Shown here: positions 42,935 to 52,160 of the stretch, piece after piece | How positions within the stretch are numbered: the first letter of the stretch is position 1 | Layout of the letters: each line of letters opens with the position of its first letter | Origin: Bacillus sp. JCM 19058 | GTDB taxonomy: Bacteria; Bacillota; Bacilli; Bacillales_H; Bacillaceae_D | NCBI GenBank assembly: GCA_001310555.1 | Contig: BAXO01000005.1 | Location: forward strand, 27,158 to 91,157 | Length of the DNA: 64,000 bases | Direction of reading: 5' to 3' | Notes under the pieces: model-generated | The model's database searches: none | What the model saw: the letters and a program-made list of their open reading frames with translations, nothing else | Told to the model about the DNA's origin: nothing | Made by a program: the position numbers and the translations under genes

Positions 42935-43292
42935 GTAGAACCAAAACATAGGATGTATTTAAATACGTATGGCTGTTGTTGCGGTCATGGAGTCGTTGGT
43001 AGAACCAAAACATAGGATGTATTTAAATATAGCCAACTTTAATAAATACGATTTCGCTTGTTCAGTAGAACCAAAACATAGGATGTATTTAAATTCCTCA
43101 ATTGGCAGGGACGAGCCGCGGCCATATAAGTAGAACCAAAACATAGGATGTATTTAAATTCTACGATATTCGCGATAAATTTCGCCTTGCGCAATTGTAG
43201 AACCAAAACATAGGATGTATTTAAATTCATCCAATAAAATTAATGGCATCAAGTGTGTTTCCGTAGAACCAAAACATAGGATGTATTTAAAA
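42935..43292 (+). CRISPR. CRISPR array 2: six 30-bp repeats
   Basis: Repeats start at 42935, 42999, 43065, 43130, 43197 and 43263. Each begins GTAGAACCAAAACATAGG and ends ATGTATTTAAAT, differing from array 1 repeats at positions 3 and 10. The last repeat ends AAAA instead of AAAT, the decay expected at the distal end. Five spacers of 34-37 bp separate them. The orientation is the same as array 1. No cas genes are adjacent. Confidence 0.97.
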
Positions 43293-43408
43293 CGGTATGT
43301 AATATCAGAACCTATTGAATGATAGTTGAGCAGCTGGAATGCTATACTTGGAATGATACATATAAAGTTGACTTTATTTTATAACGGAAGTAAGGAAGGA
43401 TGACGAGA

Positions 43409-44079
43409 ATGACAAATTCTATTAATCGCTACATCGATCATACAGCGCTCAAACCCGATACGACAAGGACAGAAATTCTCCGGCTTTGTGAAGAGGCGAA
43501 GGAATACCAATTTGCCTCTGTGTGCGTCAATCCTATTTGGGTAAAGCTGGCAGCCGAAAGGCTGGCAGGTGAAGAGGTGAAAGTGTGCACTGTCATCGGC
43601 TTCCCGCTCGGAGCTACGACTTCAGAAGTCAAGGCTTTTGAAACGAAAAATGCAATCGAAAATGGCGCAACTGAAGTAGATATGGTCATGAATATCGGAG
43701 CATTAAAGGAGCAGGAAAATGAGCAGGTTGAAGCGATATTCGCTCAGTTGTCGAGGCTGCGAGAGGACAAGCCGTTGTGAAGGTCATTATCGAGACAGGC
43801 TTGCTGACGGAGGAGGAAAAGCGGCGAGCATCGGAAATTGTCATTAAGGCAGGTGCCGATTTCGTGAAAACATCAACTGGCTTTTCCAAAGGCGGAGCAA
43901 CTGTTGCCGACATTCAATTAATGCGGAAAACCGTCGGACCGAAAGCCGGTGTGAAGGCTTCTGGCGGCGTTCGAGATTTAGAAGGAGCTCAAGCGATGCT
44001 TGCTGCCGGAGCTACGCGTATCGGTGCAAGCTCCGGAGTCGCTATCGTTAAAGGAGAGCAAAGTCAGACTGATTATTAA
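43409..44079 (+). CDS. deoC: Deoxyribose-phosphate aldolase DeoC (frameshifted)
   Basis: DeoC cleaves 2-deoxyribose-5-phosphate to glyceraldehyde-3-phosphate and acetaldehyde in nucleoside catabolism. [25 protein letters not shown] and [11 protein letters not shown] are family motifs. The Schiff-base lysine lies in [16 protein letters not shown]. One base is missing near 43735; corrected, the stretch reads [23 protein letters not shown] at 43409 is better spaced from AAGGAAGG than the ATG at 43400. The corrected length is 223 residues. In B. subtilis deoC is elsewhere. Confidence 0.93.
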
Positions 44080-44095
44080 AGAGATAAAAGGGATG

Positions 44096-44126
44096 AACGG
44101 GAAGCGAAGAAAGCTTTCCGTTTTTT
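44096..44126. terminator. Bidirectional terminator between deoC and yqeW
   Basis: AACGGGAAGC (44096-44105) and GCTTTCCGTT (44113-44122) form a stem with one G-U pair, followed by six T (44121-44126). The genes converge here. Confidence 0.75.
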
Positions 44127-44129
44127 CTA

Positions 44130-45062
44130 TTATACTTTGGCTTGATGAAACCATTCGATAAAACGGATAAATAAAGAGACGAACGGCAAAATGAGCAGAG
44201 AACAGCAAACATTAAAGATCAGGCTCGCGTGAGCAAGCTGCATCATCGGTAAGGCTGTTAAATTGCTCACTGTTTGAGCAAGCAGGGAGATGAGCGGGAA
44301 AAAAAAGAAAAACACCGATAATGTTTAACCAAATGTTGGCATAGGCAACCATTTTCGCATGATGGCCGGCGCCGAGGCTAGCTAAATAAGCCGTCATACA
44401 AGTTCCTACATTTGCTCCGAGCATAATGGCAATTCCGGCATTTATTGTCAAGCCGTAGTCATTGACGAAGCCCATGGCAATCGCTATTGTCGCGGTGCTT
44501 GACTGGATAATAGCCGTCAGTAACGTCCCGACACCTATGCCTACGAAAAGGTGCTCATTCGTTAAGTTAAAAAACGAATGAATGGCCGGAAACGCCGCAA
44601 GTGGGGAAGAGAGTGCTTCAAGCCCGTCCATCGCGATAAAGATACAGGCAAGCCCGAGCGAAAAGCATCCCAGCGCATACATCGACTGACTGGCAGCAAT
44701 AAAAAAATCACCCCGAGTATTAACAGAGGAAAAATAAACAAGGATAAGTCAAAAGCAAGTAGCTCAGTCGTCATCGTTGTTCCGATATTGGCTCCAAGTA
44801 TGATGCCAATGGAGTGGCGAAAGCTGAGTAAGCCCGTTGCGACCAACCCGACGGTCATGATAAGGATCGCTGAGCTGCTTTGCAGCAATGCGGTAGCGAC
44901 AGCACCTAGCAGCAGACCCTTCCAAGCCGAGTCTGTTAAACGCTCGAGCATTCGCTGAAAGTGCTCTTGACCAATTTTTAAAAGGCCAGCCCTCATGACA
45001 ATCATTCCGAATAGAAACAAGGCAATAAAGACGGCTAATAAGGAAAGCAATTCTTTCACCAC
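44130..45062 (-). CDS. yqeW: Na/Pi cotransporter family protein YqeW (frameshifted)
   Basis: This is a membrane transporter of the NptA/PNaS family, with the two family repeats GAVATALLQSSSAILIMTVG and GTLLTAIIQSSTATIAIAMG. GIILGANIGTTMTTELLA and AIMLGANVGTCMTAYLAS also repeat. The A7 run at 44701-44707 breaks the frame; reading GVIFFIAASQSMYALG fits best. The A8 run at 44299-44306 should be seven (GVFLFFPLISLLAQ). GTG at 45062 is chosen because GGAGGG lies 6 bp upstream. The corrected length is about 310 residues. Confidence 0.88.
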
Positions 45063-45266
45063 GGTAATCCCTCCTCTATCCACTGTATGGACAAAAGTGA
45101 ACAAGCATGACAAAGAAAATTGATCGGCTGGCGAGGCGGGTATTTCGTAGCAAGCAGATAACATTATAAGTTGACCAACGGAAAGCAATATATTATACTT
45201 TTACAAAGACGTGCATTCGTACAGACTGTACGCTTGAGTTGGTTGTTTCGGAGGGAGGGAAATAAA

Positions 45267-45440
45267 ATGGCGGAAACTCGTGTTCGTAAAAACGAATCGA
45301 TTGATGCTGCACTTCGTCGCTTCAAGAGATCACTCTCTAAAGAAGGAACGTTGGCTGAGGTTAAAAAGCGTAAGCACTACGAAAAGCCAAGTGTGAAACG
45401 TAAAAAGAAATCTGAAGCAGCAAGAAAACGTAAGTTCTAA
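45267..45440 (+). CDS. rpsU: Ribosomal protein S21 RpsU
   Basis: S21 is a small basic protein of the 30S subunit: [20 protein letters not shown] then [20 protein letters not shown]. It has 57 residues, the usual length, and a strong ribosome binding site (GGAGGGAGG). The frame is intact. yqeY follows at close spacing. Confidence 0.97.
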   Translation: MAETRVRKNESIDAALRRFKRSLSKEGTLAEVKKRKHYEKPSVKRKKKSEAARKRKF

Positions 45441-45461
45441 AGAAGTGAGAGGGTGTTTTCA

Positions 45462-45908
45462 TTGAATCTTCTTGAACGTTTAAACAATGATATGAAGCAA
45501 GCGATGAAAAACAAAGAAAAGGAAAGACTCTCTGTGATTCGCATGGTAAAGTCCTCGTTACAAAATGAGCAGATCAAATTTGGTCGAGAACTAACAGACG
45601 ATGATAGTCTTACCGTGCTTAATCGTGAACTGAAACAACGCAAAGATTCCCTCAAAGAATTCGAAAAGGCAAACCGTGAAGATTTGGCTTCTAAACTGCA
45701 AGCTGAAATAGTCATACTGGAAGAGTATATGCCCGAGCAGCTTTCTGAGGAAGAGCTGAGCGCGATTGTTAAGCAAACGATTGCCGAAATAGGGGCTTCT
45801 ACAAAAGCAGACATGGGGAAGGTTATGCAGGCGATTATGCCCAAGGTAAAAGGGAAAGCAGATGGTGGACTTGTGAATCGACTCGTTTCACAGCACCTAT
45901 CTTCATAG
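45462..45908 (+). CDS. yqeY: GatB/YqeY domain protein YqeY
   Basis: This 148-residue protein of the YqeY family is related to the tRNA-binding tail of Gat[41 protein letters not shown] and [20 protein letters not shown] are characteristic. TTG at 45462 is preferred over an upstream GTG, because the conserved N-terminus begins there and AGAGGGTG is at suitable distance. The frame is intact. Function in Bacillus is unclear. Confidence 0.94.
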   Translation: MNLLERLNNDMKQAMKNKEKERLSVIRMVKSSLQNEQIKFGRELTDDDSLTVLNRELKQRKDSLKEFEKANREDLASKLQAEIVILEEYMPEQLSEEELSAIVKQTIAEIGASTKADMGKVMQAIMPKVKGKADGGLVNRLVSQHLSS

Positions 45909-45915
45909 ATCGATA

Positions 45916-45958
45916 AACACTCTGTATCTTATTCATTTAAGAAACAGGGTGTTTTTTT
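45916..45958 (+). terminator. Terminator after yqeY
   Basis: AACACTCTGT (45916-45925) and ACAGGGTGTT (45944-45953) form a stem with an inner TCTTA/TAAGA helix, followed by seven T. Confidence 0.85.
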
Positions 45959-46443
45959 AAAGTAAGGGCGTATTATGAGTGAGACGTTAGGCGTCCAAGA
46001 AAAGCAGAAAACATCATTCGCCCGTTAAAGCCTATGCAATCAAAATCAATTGTACCGAGATTAGAATTGCACGTTCGCACTTCCCTTCATAAAAAAACAT
46101 GTGCCGCTATGGCTTATAATGAGCGCTGAAAAGCAATGAGGAATAAAAGGTTTAGTTGAAAAAAAAGAGGCCAGCATTTTAGGCCAACATCTGAAGAGAG
46201 GCGAAGAGACTGTTTTCGGTAAAGGGTTATAGCTGGTATTTAGCGAAGATTTCATGTTAAAATTTTATTAAAGAGCGTTTTGCACGTAAAGCGATTTCTT
46301 CAGAAGCAAATGTCCGCTTCATACTGATATGTGTCAGTTCCCCTATTTTTACCTCGCGAAAAAAATCTACAGTTTATGAAAGGCTGGAGCCAGGGAAAAG
46401 GAGCTGTGTACAATGGACAGTATACATCGAAAGGAGGAACCGA
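45959..46443. other. Intergenic upstream of nfeD
   Basis: This is 485 bp without a supported gene. A 64-codon minus-strand frame (46061-46255) has no ribosome binding site. In B. subtilis the homologous operon has a sigma-W promoter, but I could not place a convincing TGAAAC-16-CGTA pair here. Confidence 0.4.
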
Positions 46444-47795
46444 ATGAACCGCCAAGATTTGCTTACTCGCTTATCCGCCCTTCTGCTTCTTATCGGCATT
46501 ATATTTATTCCTGTTCAAACGTTTGTATCCGGCAATAATGAAGCGACTGATCAACCGATAGTTTACTATATTCCAGTCGAGCAAACTGTTGAGCGCGGGC
46601 TGGAAGCTTTTATGAAACGCTCCTTTGAGGTAGCGCAAGAAGAAGGGGCCGATCATATCGTACTGGAAATCGATACACCGGGTGGAGCAGTTGATGCGGC
46701 CGGAAAAATCGGAGCACTCCTAAGAAATTCGGAGATTCCAGTAACAGCCTTTGTTACAGTAGAGGCTATATCTGCCGGCGCCTTTATCGCCTTGAATGCT
46801 GATCAGATTGTGATGGCTCCGTCGACGACGATGGGCTCAGCTGCTGTGATTGATGGAGCGGGGAATGCAGCTGATGAGAAAGCACAGTCCTATTGGCTGG
46901 CGAATATGAGGGAAGCTGCTAATTTAAATGGCCGCGATCCGGTCTATGCCTTAGCAATGGCCGATAAAAGTATCGATTTGCCAGAATACGGTGCGCCTGA
47001 AGGGGAATTATTAACACTTGGTCCAGATCAGGCATTAGAGGTCGGATATGCCGAGGCGATTGCTCACGATCGAGCAGAGCTGTTACAATTTCTTGAGCTA
47101 GAACACGCGGTGGAGCGAGAAATGAAAGTCAGCGCGTCTGAAAGAATCGCCCGCTTTGTCACCCATCCTGTGGTGATACCCATTTTGCTTTCGGTCGGGA
47201 GTCTCGGGCTTGTCCTAGAGTTGTACTCTCCTGGGTTCGGGATACCCGGAATCATGGGAGCGTCAGCGCTGCTGCTCTTCTTCTTCGGCCACCTAATTGC
47301 CGGTTTTGCTGGTTGGGAGTCGTTAATCTTAATGATTGTCGGCTTGCTGCTTATCGGGATAGAGGTTTTCGTTGTCGGTTTTGGTATTTTCGCTATATTA
47401 GGGATCGTGGCCATCGTTGTCGGTATGATGCTTGCCTCTTTTTCGACGTCGCTTATGCTCATATCTCTTGCGATCGCATTTGTAATAACCGCAGTCGCAT
47501 TAGTAGTGCTGTTTGTCTTTTTGGTGACCGCGGTCCCTGGAAGAAGCTTGTATTAAAAGAAACGACAAGTAACGAGAAAGGCTATCTCTCCAATGAAACG
47601 AGAGCGGACATTGTCGGCTCAAAAGGGAAAGCCTTGACGACACTCCGTCCTTCGGGTTCTGCGCTTTTTGGTGAAGAACGTCTTGACGTTGTCACTGAAG
47701 GAGGATATATTGAACAAGGTAGAGAAATCCAGATCGTTTATTCATCTGGTTCACGTATTGTCGTTCGTGAAGTAAAAGAAAGACCACTATCATAA
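46444..47795 (+). CDS. nfeD: NfeD family membrane-bound serine protease homologue (frameshifted)
   Basis: This is the long form of NfeD (B. subtilis YqeZ), partner of the flotillin FloA. A signal/TM segment precedes a ClpP-class domain ([40 protein letters not shown]). Several helices ([20 protein letters not shown]) and a soluble OB-fold NfeD domain ([19 protein letters not shown]) follow. One base, probably a C, is missing near 47529 ([11 protein letters not shown]). The corrected length is about 450 residues. GGAGG precedes ATG at 46444. It is followed by floA at 19 bp. Confidence 0.92.
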
Positions 47796-47814
47796 TTCTA
47801 GGAGGAAATTATTT

Positions 47815-48821
47815 ATGGGATTTGATCCAGGAAGTCTTGGGCTATTGATCGTTATAGCACTTGTCATTATTGCCATTGTCATTCTTGCAACATTTGTACC
47901 AGTGAGACTATGGATTTCAGCATTGGCAGCCGGTGTGAAAATCGGTATCGTCGAATTAATTGGGATGCGCTTGCGTAGGGTTGTCCCGTCACGAGTCGTG
48001 AACCCGCTAATTAAAGCGGTAAAGGCAGGTCTTGATTTGGATACCGCGCGACTGGAAGGGCATTATTTAGCCGGCGGGAATGTTGACCGCGTGGCGAACG
48101 CATTAATCGCTGCCCAGCGTGCAAATATTGAGCTTTCGTTCGAAAGGGCGGCCGCTATTGATTTGGCTGGACGTGACGTTTTAGAAGCTGTTCAAATGAG
48201 TGTTAATCCAAAAGTAATCGAAACTCCATTTATTGCTGGTGTCGCAATGAACGGGATTGAAGTAAAGGCGAAAGCAAGAATCACGGTTAGAGCGAACATC
48301 GATCGTCTTGTCGGTGGTGCCGGTGAAGAAACGGTGATTGCTCGTGTCGGAGAAGGGATCGTTTCGACGATAGGTTCCGCAGATGACCATAAGGAAGTAC
48401 TAGAAAATCCGGATATGATTTCACAAACAGTTTTAACAAAAGGACTCGATTCAGGAACCGCTTTTGAAATACTTTCCATTGATATTGCCGATATTGATGT
48501 CGGTAAAAATATCGGGGCCGAGCTGCAAACCGATCAGCCGAAGCCGACAAGAAAATCGCTCAGGCGAAAGCAGAAGAACGTCGTGCGATGGCTGTTGCGC
48601 ATGAGCAAGAGATGAAAGCAAAAGTAGAGGAAATGCGTGCGAAAGTAGTCGAGGCCGAGGCCGAAGTACCAATGGCGCTGTCCGAAGCTTTACGCAACGG
48701 TCATATGGGAGTTATGGATTACATGAATTATCAAAATGTGATGGCCGATACCGATATGCGTGACTCGATTAGTAAAGCAACAAATGACGACGAACCGCCA
48801 ACCAAAAAGCGTGAATTGTAA
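47815..48821 (+). CDS. floA: Flotillin-like protein FloA (frameshifted)
   Basis: FloA scaffolds functional membrane microdomains. One N-terminal membrane hairpin ([20 protein letters not shown]) precedes the PHB domain ([40 protein letters not shown]) and the EA-rich flotillin coiled coil. One base is missing near 48537 ([20 protein letters not shown]). The corrected length is about 336 residues, matching the family. AGGAGG precedes ATG at 47815. It is co-transcribed with nfeD. Confidence 0.95.
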
Positions 48822-48857
48822 AATTCCCTCTTCTAGAGACGGAAGGAGGAGAAGCGA

Positions 48858-49441
48858 ATGGAATTTATTTTTGATAATTTTCTTTTCGTCATCATTTTCA
48901 TTTGGATTATCTTAGGTCTATTTGGCCGAAAAGCGGGTCAAAATACCGGGCGGAGCAACAGCAGCAAAATCGGCCGGCTAGACCCGCCCAAAGGCAGGCA
49001 ACAGATGCCGATCCGGGCGAACTGAAGCGGTGGCAGCAGGAGCTTGAGCTGGAAAGGGAAAGACAGCTTGAACTGGAAAGAGAAAGACAGCTCGAGCATC
49101 AAGAACAAGCTCAGCCGCGGCAGCCGACCTTCGCTTTTGAGGAGCCGGTTCCTGTAAATAGTCAGGAAGGCTATCATGAAGAAGAGATGGTACAAAATGC
49201 TTCGGAGCTTCAAGAACGATATGAGGAAATGATGAAGAAAAAGCGTATTGCTAAAAAGAAGGCTATGCAAATTGAGCCTAGCTTATTATCTACTGAGACG
49301 CCGAAGCGTTCATTGGATTTGAAGCTGAACCAGCTAGGTCAAAAGGAAGCGATGAAAGCCGTCGTTTGGGCCGAGGTGCTCGGACGCCCTCGCTCTAGAC
49401 AGACTCATCAGGCTTTTCAACGCTCAAGGAGAATACGTTAA
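48858..49441 (+). CDS. Membrane-anchored coiled-coil protein in the yqfB position (frameshifted)
   Basis: The N-terminus MEFIFDNFLFVIIFIWIILG is one membrane helix. After restoring one base near 48937 (GRKAGSKYRAEQQQQN) a long charged coiled coil follows (LERERQLELERERQLEHQE), then EELQERYEEMMKKKRIAKKK-like sequence. The C-terminal NQLGQKEAMKAVVWAEVLG is globular. About 194 residues. It occupies the place of yqfB behind floA and could belong to the floA-nfeD membrane system. I do not recognise a named family. Confidence 0.65.
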
Positions 49442-49445
49442 AGCT

Positions 49446-49474
49446 AAAAGTCGTGCATTTGCACGGCTTTTTTT
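49446..49474 (+). terminator. Terminator after the yqfB-position gene
   Basis: AAAAGTCGTGC (49446-49456) pairs with GCACGGCTTTT (49461-49471) with one G-U pair and a 4-nt loop, followed by T. Confidence 0.75.
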
Positions 49475-49587
49475 GATCGGTCATCCATCTCTTTTGCATG
49501 ACAGGAACAGAAAGCTTTCCTTCAAATGAGAAATTCAGTGATAACGCCTCTCTTTTTCTCATAAAAATGAGAAGAGGGGGCGAGTGC

Positions 49588-49893
49588 ATGAAAAACATCA
49601 GACAGCAGATGAAAAAGTGGATGACTCAGCAATTGCAATTGCCAGCCGATGTTTTAATGGATTTGCCACGGATTACAATGATTGGCCAAGTGCATATTTA
49701 TATCGAGAATCATCAAGGTGTCCTGCGTTTTTCAAAGCAAGAGCTCCGTCTGTTATTGAAGCAGGGCCAGCTTCTCATTAAAGGAGAAAAATTTGTAATT
49801 AAAACGATTCTTCCTGAAGAGCTTTTACTTGAAGGTCAAATTGATCAAGTTATTTTTGTTAATAAGCAATCGGATGATAGGAGGCTGTTATGA
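49588..49893 (+). CDS. yqfC: Sporulation protein YqfC
   Basis: This 101-residue protein of the YqfC family is expressed under sigma-E in the B. subtilis mother cell. DLPRITMIGQVHIYIENHQG and VLRFSKQELRLLLKQGQLLI are the family core. It ends just inside the yqfD start with a 4-bp overlap. The frame is intact. The molecular role is unknown. Confidence 0.9.
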   Translation: MKNIRQQMKKWMTQQLQLPADVLMDLPRITMIGQVHIYIENHQGVLRFSKQELRLLLKQGQLLIKGEKFVIKTILPEELLLEGQIDQVIFVNKQSDDRRLL

Positions 49894-51078
49894 AAAATAA
49901 CTATTTGAAGCCGTTCCATGGCTATGTACGAATTTGGGTTGACGGACAATATCCAGAAAGGTTTTTAAATCGCTGTATTAAGGAGAAGCTAACGATATGG
50001 GGAATTGAGCGTCTCGGTCAAGAACGGCTCGCCTTCTACATAGCGTTAGCTGATACGAAAAAAATTAGGCCCTTTTTGAGGGATACAGATTGTCGTGTAT
50101 CCTTTAAGGAACGAAGGGGTATGCCGTTTTTTATTAAAAAAAATGGCCAAGCGTTCAGGGTTTATTGCAGGAATTGTTGCTTTCTTCATCATCGTGTTTA
50201 TTTTATCAAATATGGTCTGGAACATCGATGTCGAGGGTGCTTCTCCTCAAGTTGAGCATGAGCTAAGGCAAATTGTTCATGAAATGGGAGTTAAGCGCGG
50301 AGCATTTTTTTTTCAGCTCCCCAATGTTGAACGGATACAACGTGATGTAACAGAACGAATTGCAGGGGCAACCTGGGTTGGTGTGCGTCAAAAGGGGACG
50401 ACCTATGAATTTGAAGTCGTTGAACAGAAATTACCGGAAGAAGCGAGAAGCTAGATCCACGCCATCTAGTGTCGAAGAAAAAGGCAATCATCCACGATAT
50501 ATTTGTTGAGCATGGTCAAGCTGTCGTGCAGCCAAACGATTATGTAAAAGAAGGCGATATGCTAGTGTCAGGGTATATTGGGAAAGAGGGGAAAACGGAG
50601 ACCGTTTCTGCTCAAGGTGTTGTACTTGGAGAAATATGGTACAAGTCAGAGGTTTCCATCCCACTCGACAGTTTATTCCAAACCTTGACCGGCGAGCAAA
50701 TGACGCGGCATTACCTCATTGCTTTTGGAAAGGAAATCCCAATTTGGGGCTTTGGCAAGACTGAGTTCGAGCAATTCGAAAGCTTTCCAGAGCAACGGGC
50801 ATTTCGGCTGTTTCAGTGGTCGTTGCCCATTCAATACAAAAAAAACAATAGAATATGAAACCGCGAGCTATAAACGAACGTATTCTAAACAAGAGGCAAT
50901 TGAGGAAGCCATCAATCGAGCACGACATGAATTAAAAGCGAGCTTGCCCAAGGATGCGCGATTGAAAGCAGAAAAAGTTTTGCACGAAGCCGTTGAGAAT
51001 GGTAAAGTTAAATTACAGATTCACTATCAGGTTATTGAGGATATTACGTCAGAAAAGCTGATTATTCAAGGAGATTGA
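49890..51078 (+). CDS. yqfD: Sporulation protein YqfD (three frameshifts)
   Basis: This is a stage IV sporulation protein with an N-terminal domain, one membrane helix (GFIAGIVAFFIIVFILSNM) and a large extracytoplasmic part. VWNIDVEGASPQ, VNPNDYVKEGD-like VVQPNDYVKEGDMLVSGYIG and GVVLGEIWYKSEVSIPL are typical. Breaks: A8 50136-50143 (seven), one base lost near 50444 (EEAEKLDPRHLVSKKKA) and A8 50838-50845 (seven). The corrected length is about 396 residues, equal to the family. Confidence 0.92.
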
Positions 51079-51083
51079 GGCTA

Positions 51084-52055
51084 TTGTCGGAAGTGAAAAT
51101 AACGAAACTTGAATTAAAAGGCGCCAATGAAACACAGGCGTTGCTCGGTCCCCACGATCGTCATTTGAAACGGATAGAAGATTTGCTCGATATTTCTGTC
51201 GTTACAAGGGGAGAAGCGGTTTCCATTACAGGAAACGAGGAAAAAATCGAACTGGTGGAACAAATTTTAACAATGCTCGTTCGATTAATACGAAAGGGTA
51301 TTTCGATCTCTGAGCGGGATGTCGTCTATGCCACGAAGCTTGCTGAACGAGGACAACTGGAGCAATTACTAGAGCTATACGATCAAAAGATTGCTACAAA
51401 TGTAAAAGGCAAGGCGATTATTGCCAAGACACTCGGGCAAAGGCATTACGTCTCAGCGATTCGTCAACACGATATGGTTTTTGGTATTGGCCCAGCTGGT
51501 ACTGGGAAAACCTACCTTGCCGTTGTCATGGCTGTTACTGCATTAAAGCAAGGGGATGTTAAGCGAATTATTTTGACAAGACCGGCAGTGGAGGCTGGCG
51601 AGAATCTCGGCTTTTTGCCGGGGGATTTAAAAGAGAAGGTCGATCCTTACTTGCGTCCACTTTATGATGCCCTTCACGACGTGTTAGGCGTGGAGCATAC
51701 AACGCGGCTCATGGAGCGAGGGACGATTGAAGTTGCTCCACTTGCCTATATGCGCGGACGGACGCTTGATGATGCATTCGCGATCCTCGATGAAGCGCAA
51801 AATACGACAAAGGAACAAATGAAAATGTTTATGACTAGACTCGGGTTTGGCTCGAAAATGGTGATAAACGGAGATATGACACAAATAGATTTGCCAGCAG
51901 GCAAAAAATCTGGCTTGAGAACTGCCATTGAAACGTTAGAACATGTACGCGACATCAGCTTTATTTACTTACAACAATCCGATGTCGTCAGGCATACTCT
52001 TGTTCAACAAATTATCGATGCCTATGAAGCCCGTGAGCAGCCGGTTGAAAAATAA
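51084..52055 (+). CDS. phoH: PhoH family ATPase (YqfE/PhoH)
   Basis: PhoH-like P-loop ATPase with Walker A GIGPAGTGKTYLAVV and Walker B DDAFAILDEAQNTT, plus MVINGDMTQIDLP. The N-terminal KH-like part is KRIEDLLDISVVTRGEAVSI. PhoH proteins are linked to RNA metabolism and YbeY in several bacteria, and ybeY is two genes downstream. TTG at 51084 is preferred over TTG at 51075, which is too close to the ribosome binding site. The frame is intact, 323 residues. Confidence 0.93.
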   Translation: MSEVKITKLELKGANETQALLGPHDRHLKRIEDLLDISVVTRGEAVSITGNEEKIELVEQILTMLVRLIRKGISISERDVVYATKLAERGQLEQLLELYDQKIATNVKGKAIIAKTLGQRHYVSAIRQHDMVFGIGPAGTGKTYLAVVMAVTALKQGDVKRIILTRPAVEAGENLGFLPGDLKEKVDPYLRPLYDALHDVLGVEHTTRLMERGTIEVAPLAYMRGRTLDDAFAILDEAQNTTKEQMKMFMTRLGFGSKMVINGDMTQIDLPAGKKSGLRTAIETLEHVRDISFIYLQQSDVVRHTLVQQIIDAYEAREQPVEK

Positions 52056-52160
52056 AACAGAGGGTTATTTTTTGCGACAAGGAATGCTTGACGGGATCTC
52101 CGTTGCAGAGGAGCTGCTTGAGACAAGCCGGCTTTGTTGCTTTTTTCTTAAGGAGAAGAG

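Noticed and set aside
42959..43230. Open frames on the minus strand through CRISPR array 2 (and 40011-40196 through array 1) with a repeated YILCFGS-like peptide
   Set aside because: They are translations of the 30-bp repeats; there is no ribosome binding site and the frames exist only because repeat plus spacer lengths are near multiples of three.
45597..46255. Minus-strand frames antisense to yqeY and in the yqeY-nfeD gap
   Set aside because: The first mirrors a real gene; the second has no ribosome binding site and no recognisable protein character.
46300..46443. Sigma-W promoter for nfeD-floA
   Set aside because: Expected from B. subtilis, but no TGAAAC and CGTA pair with correct spacing was found by eye.
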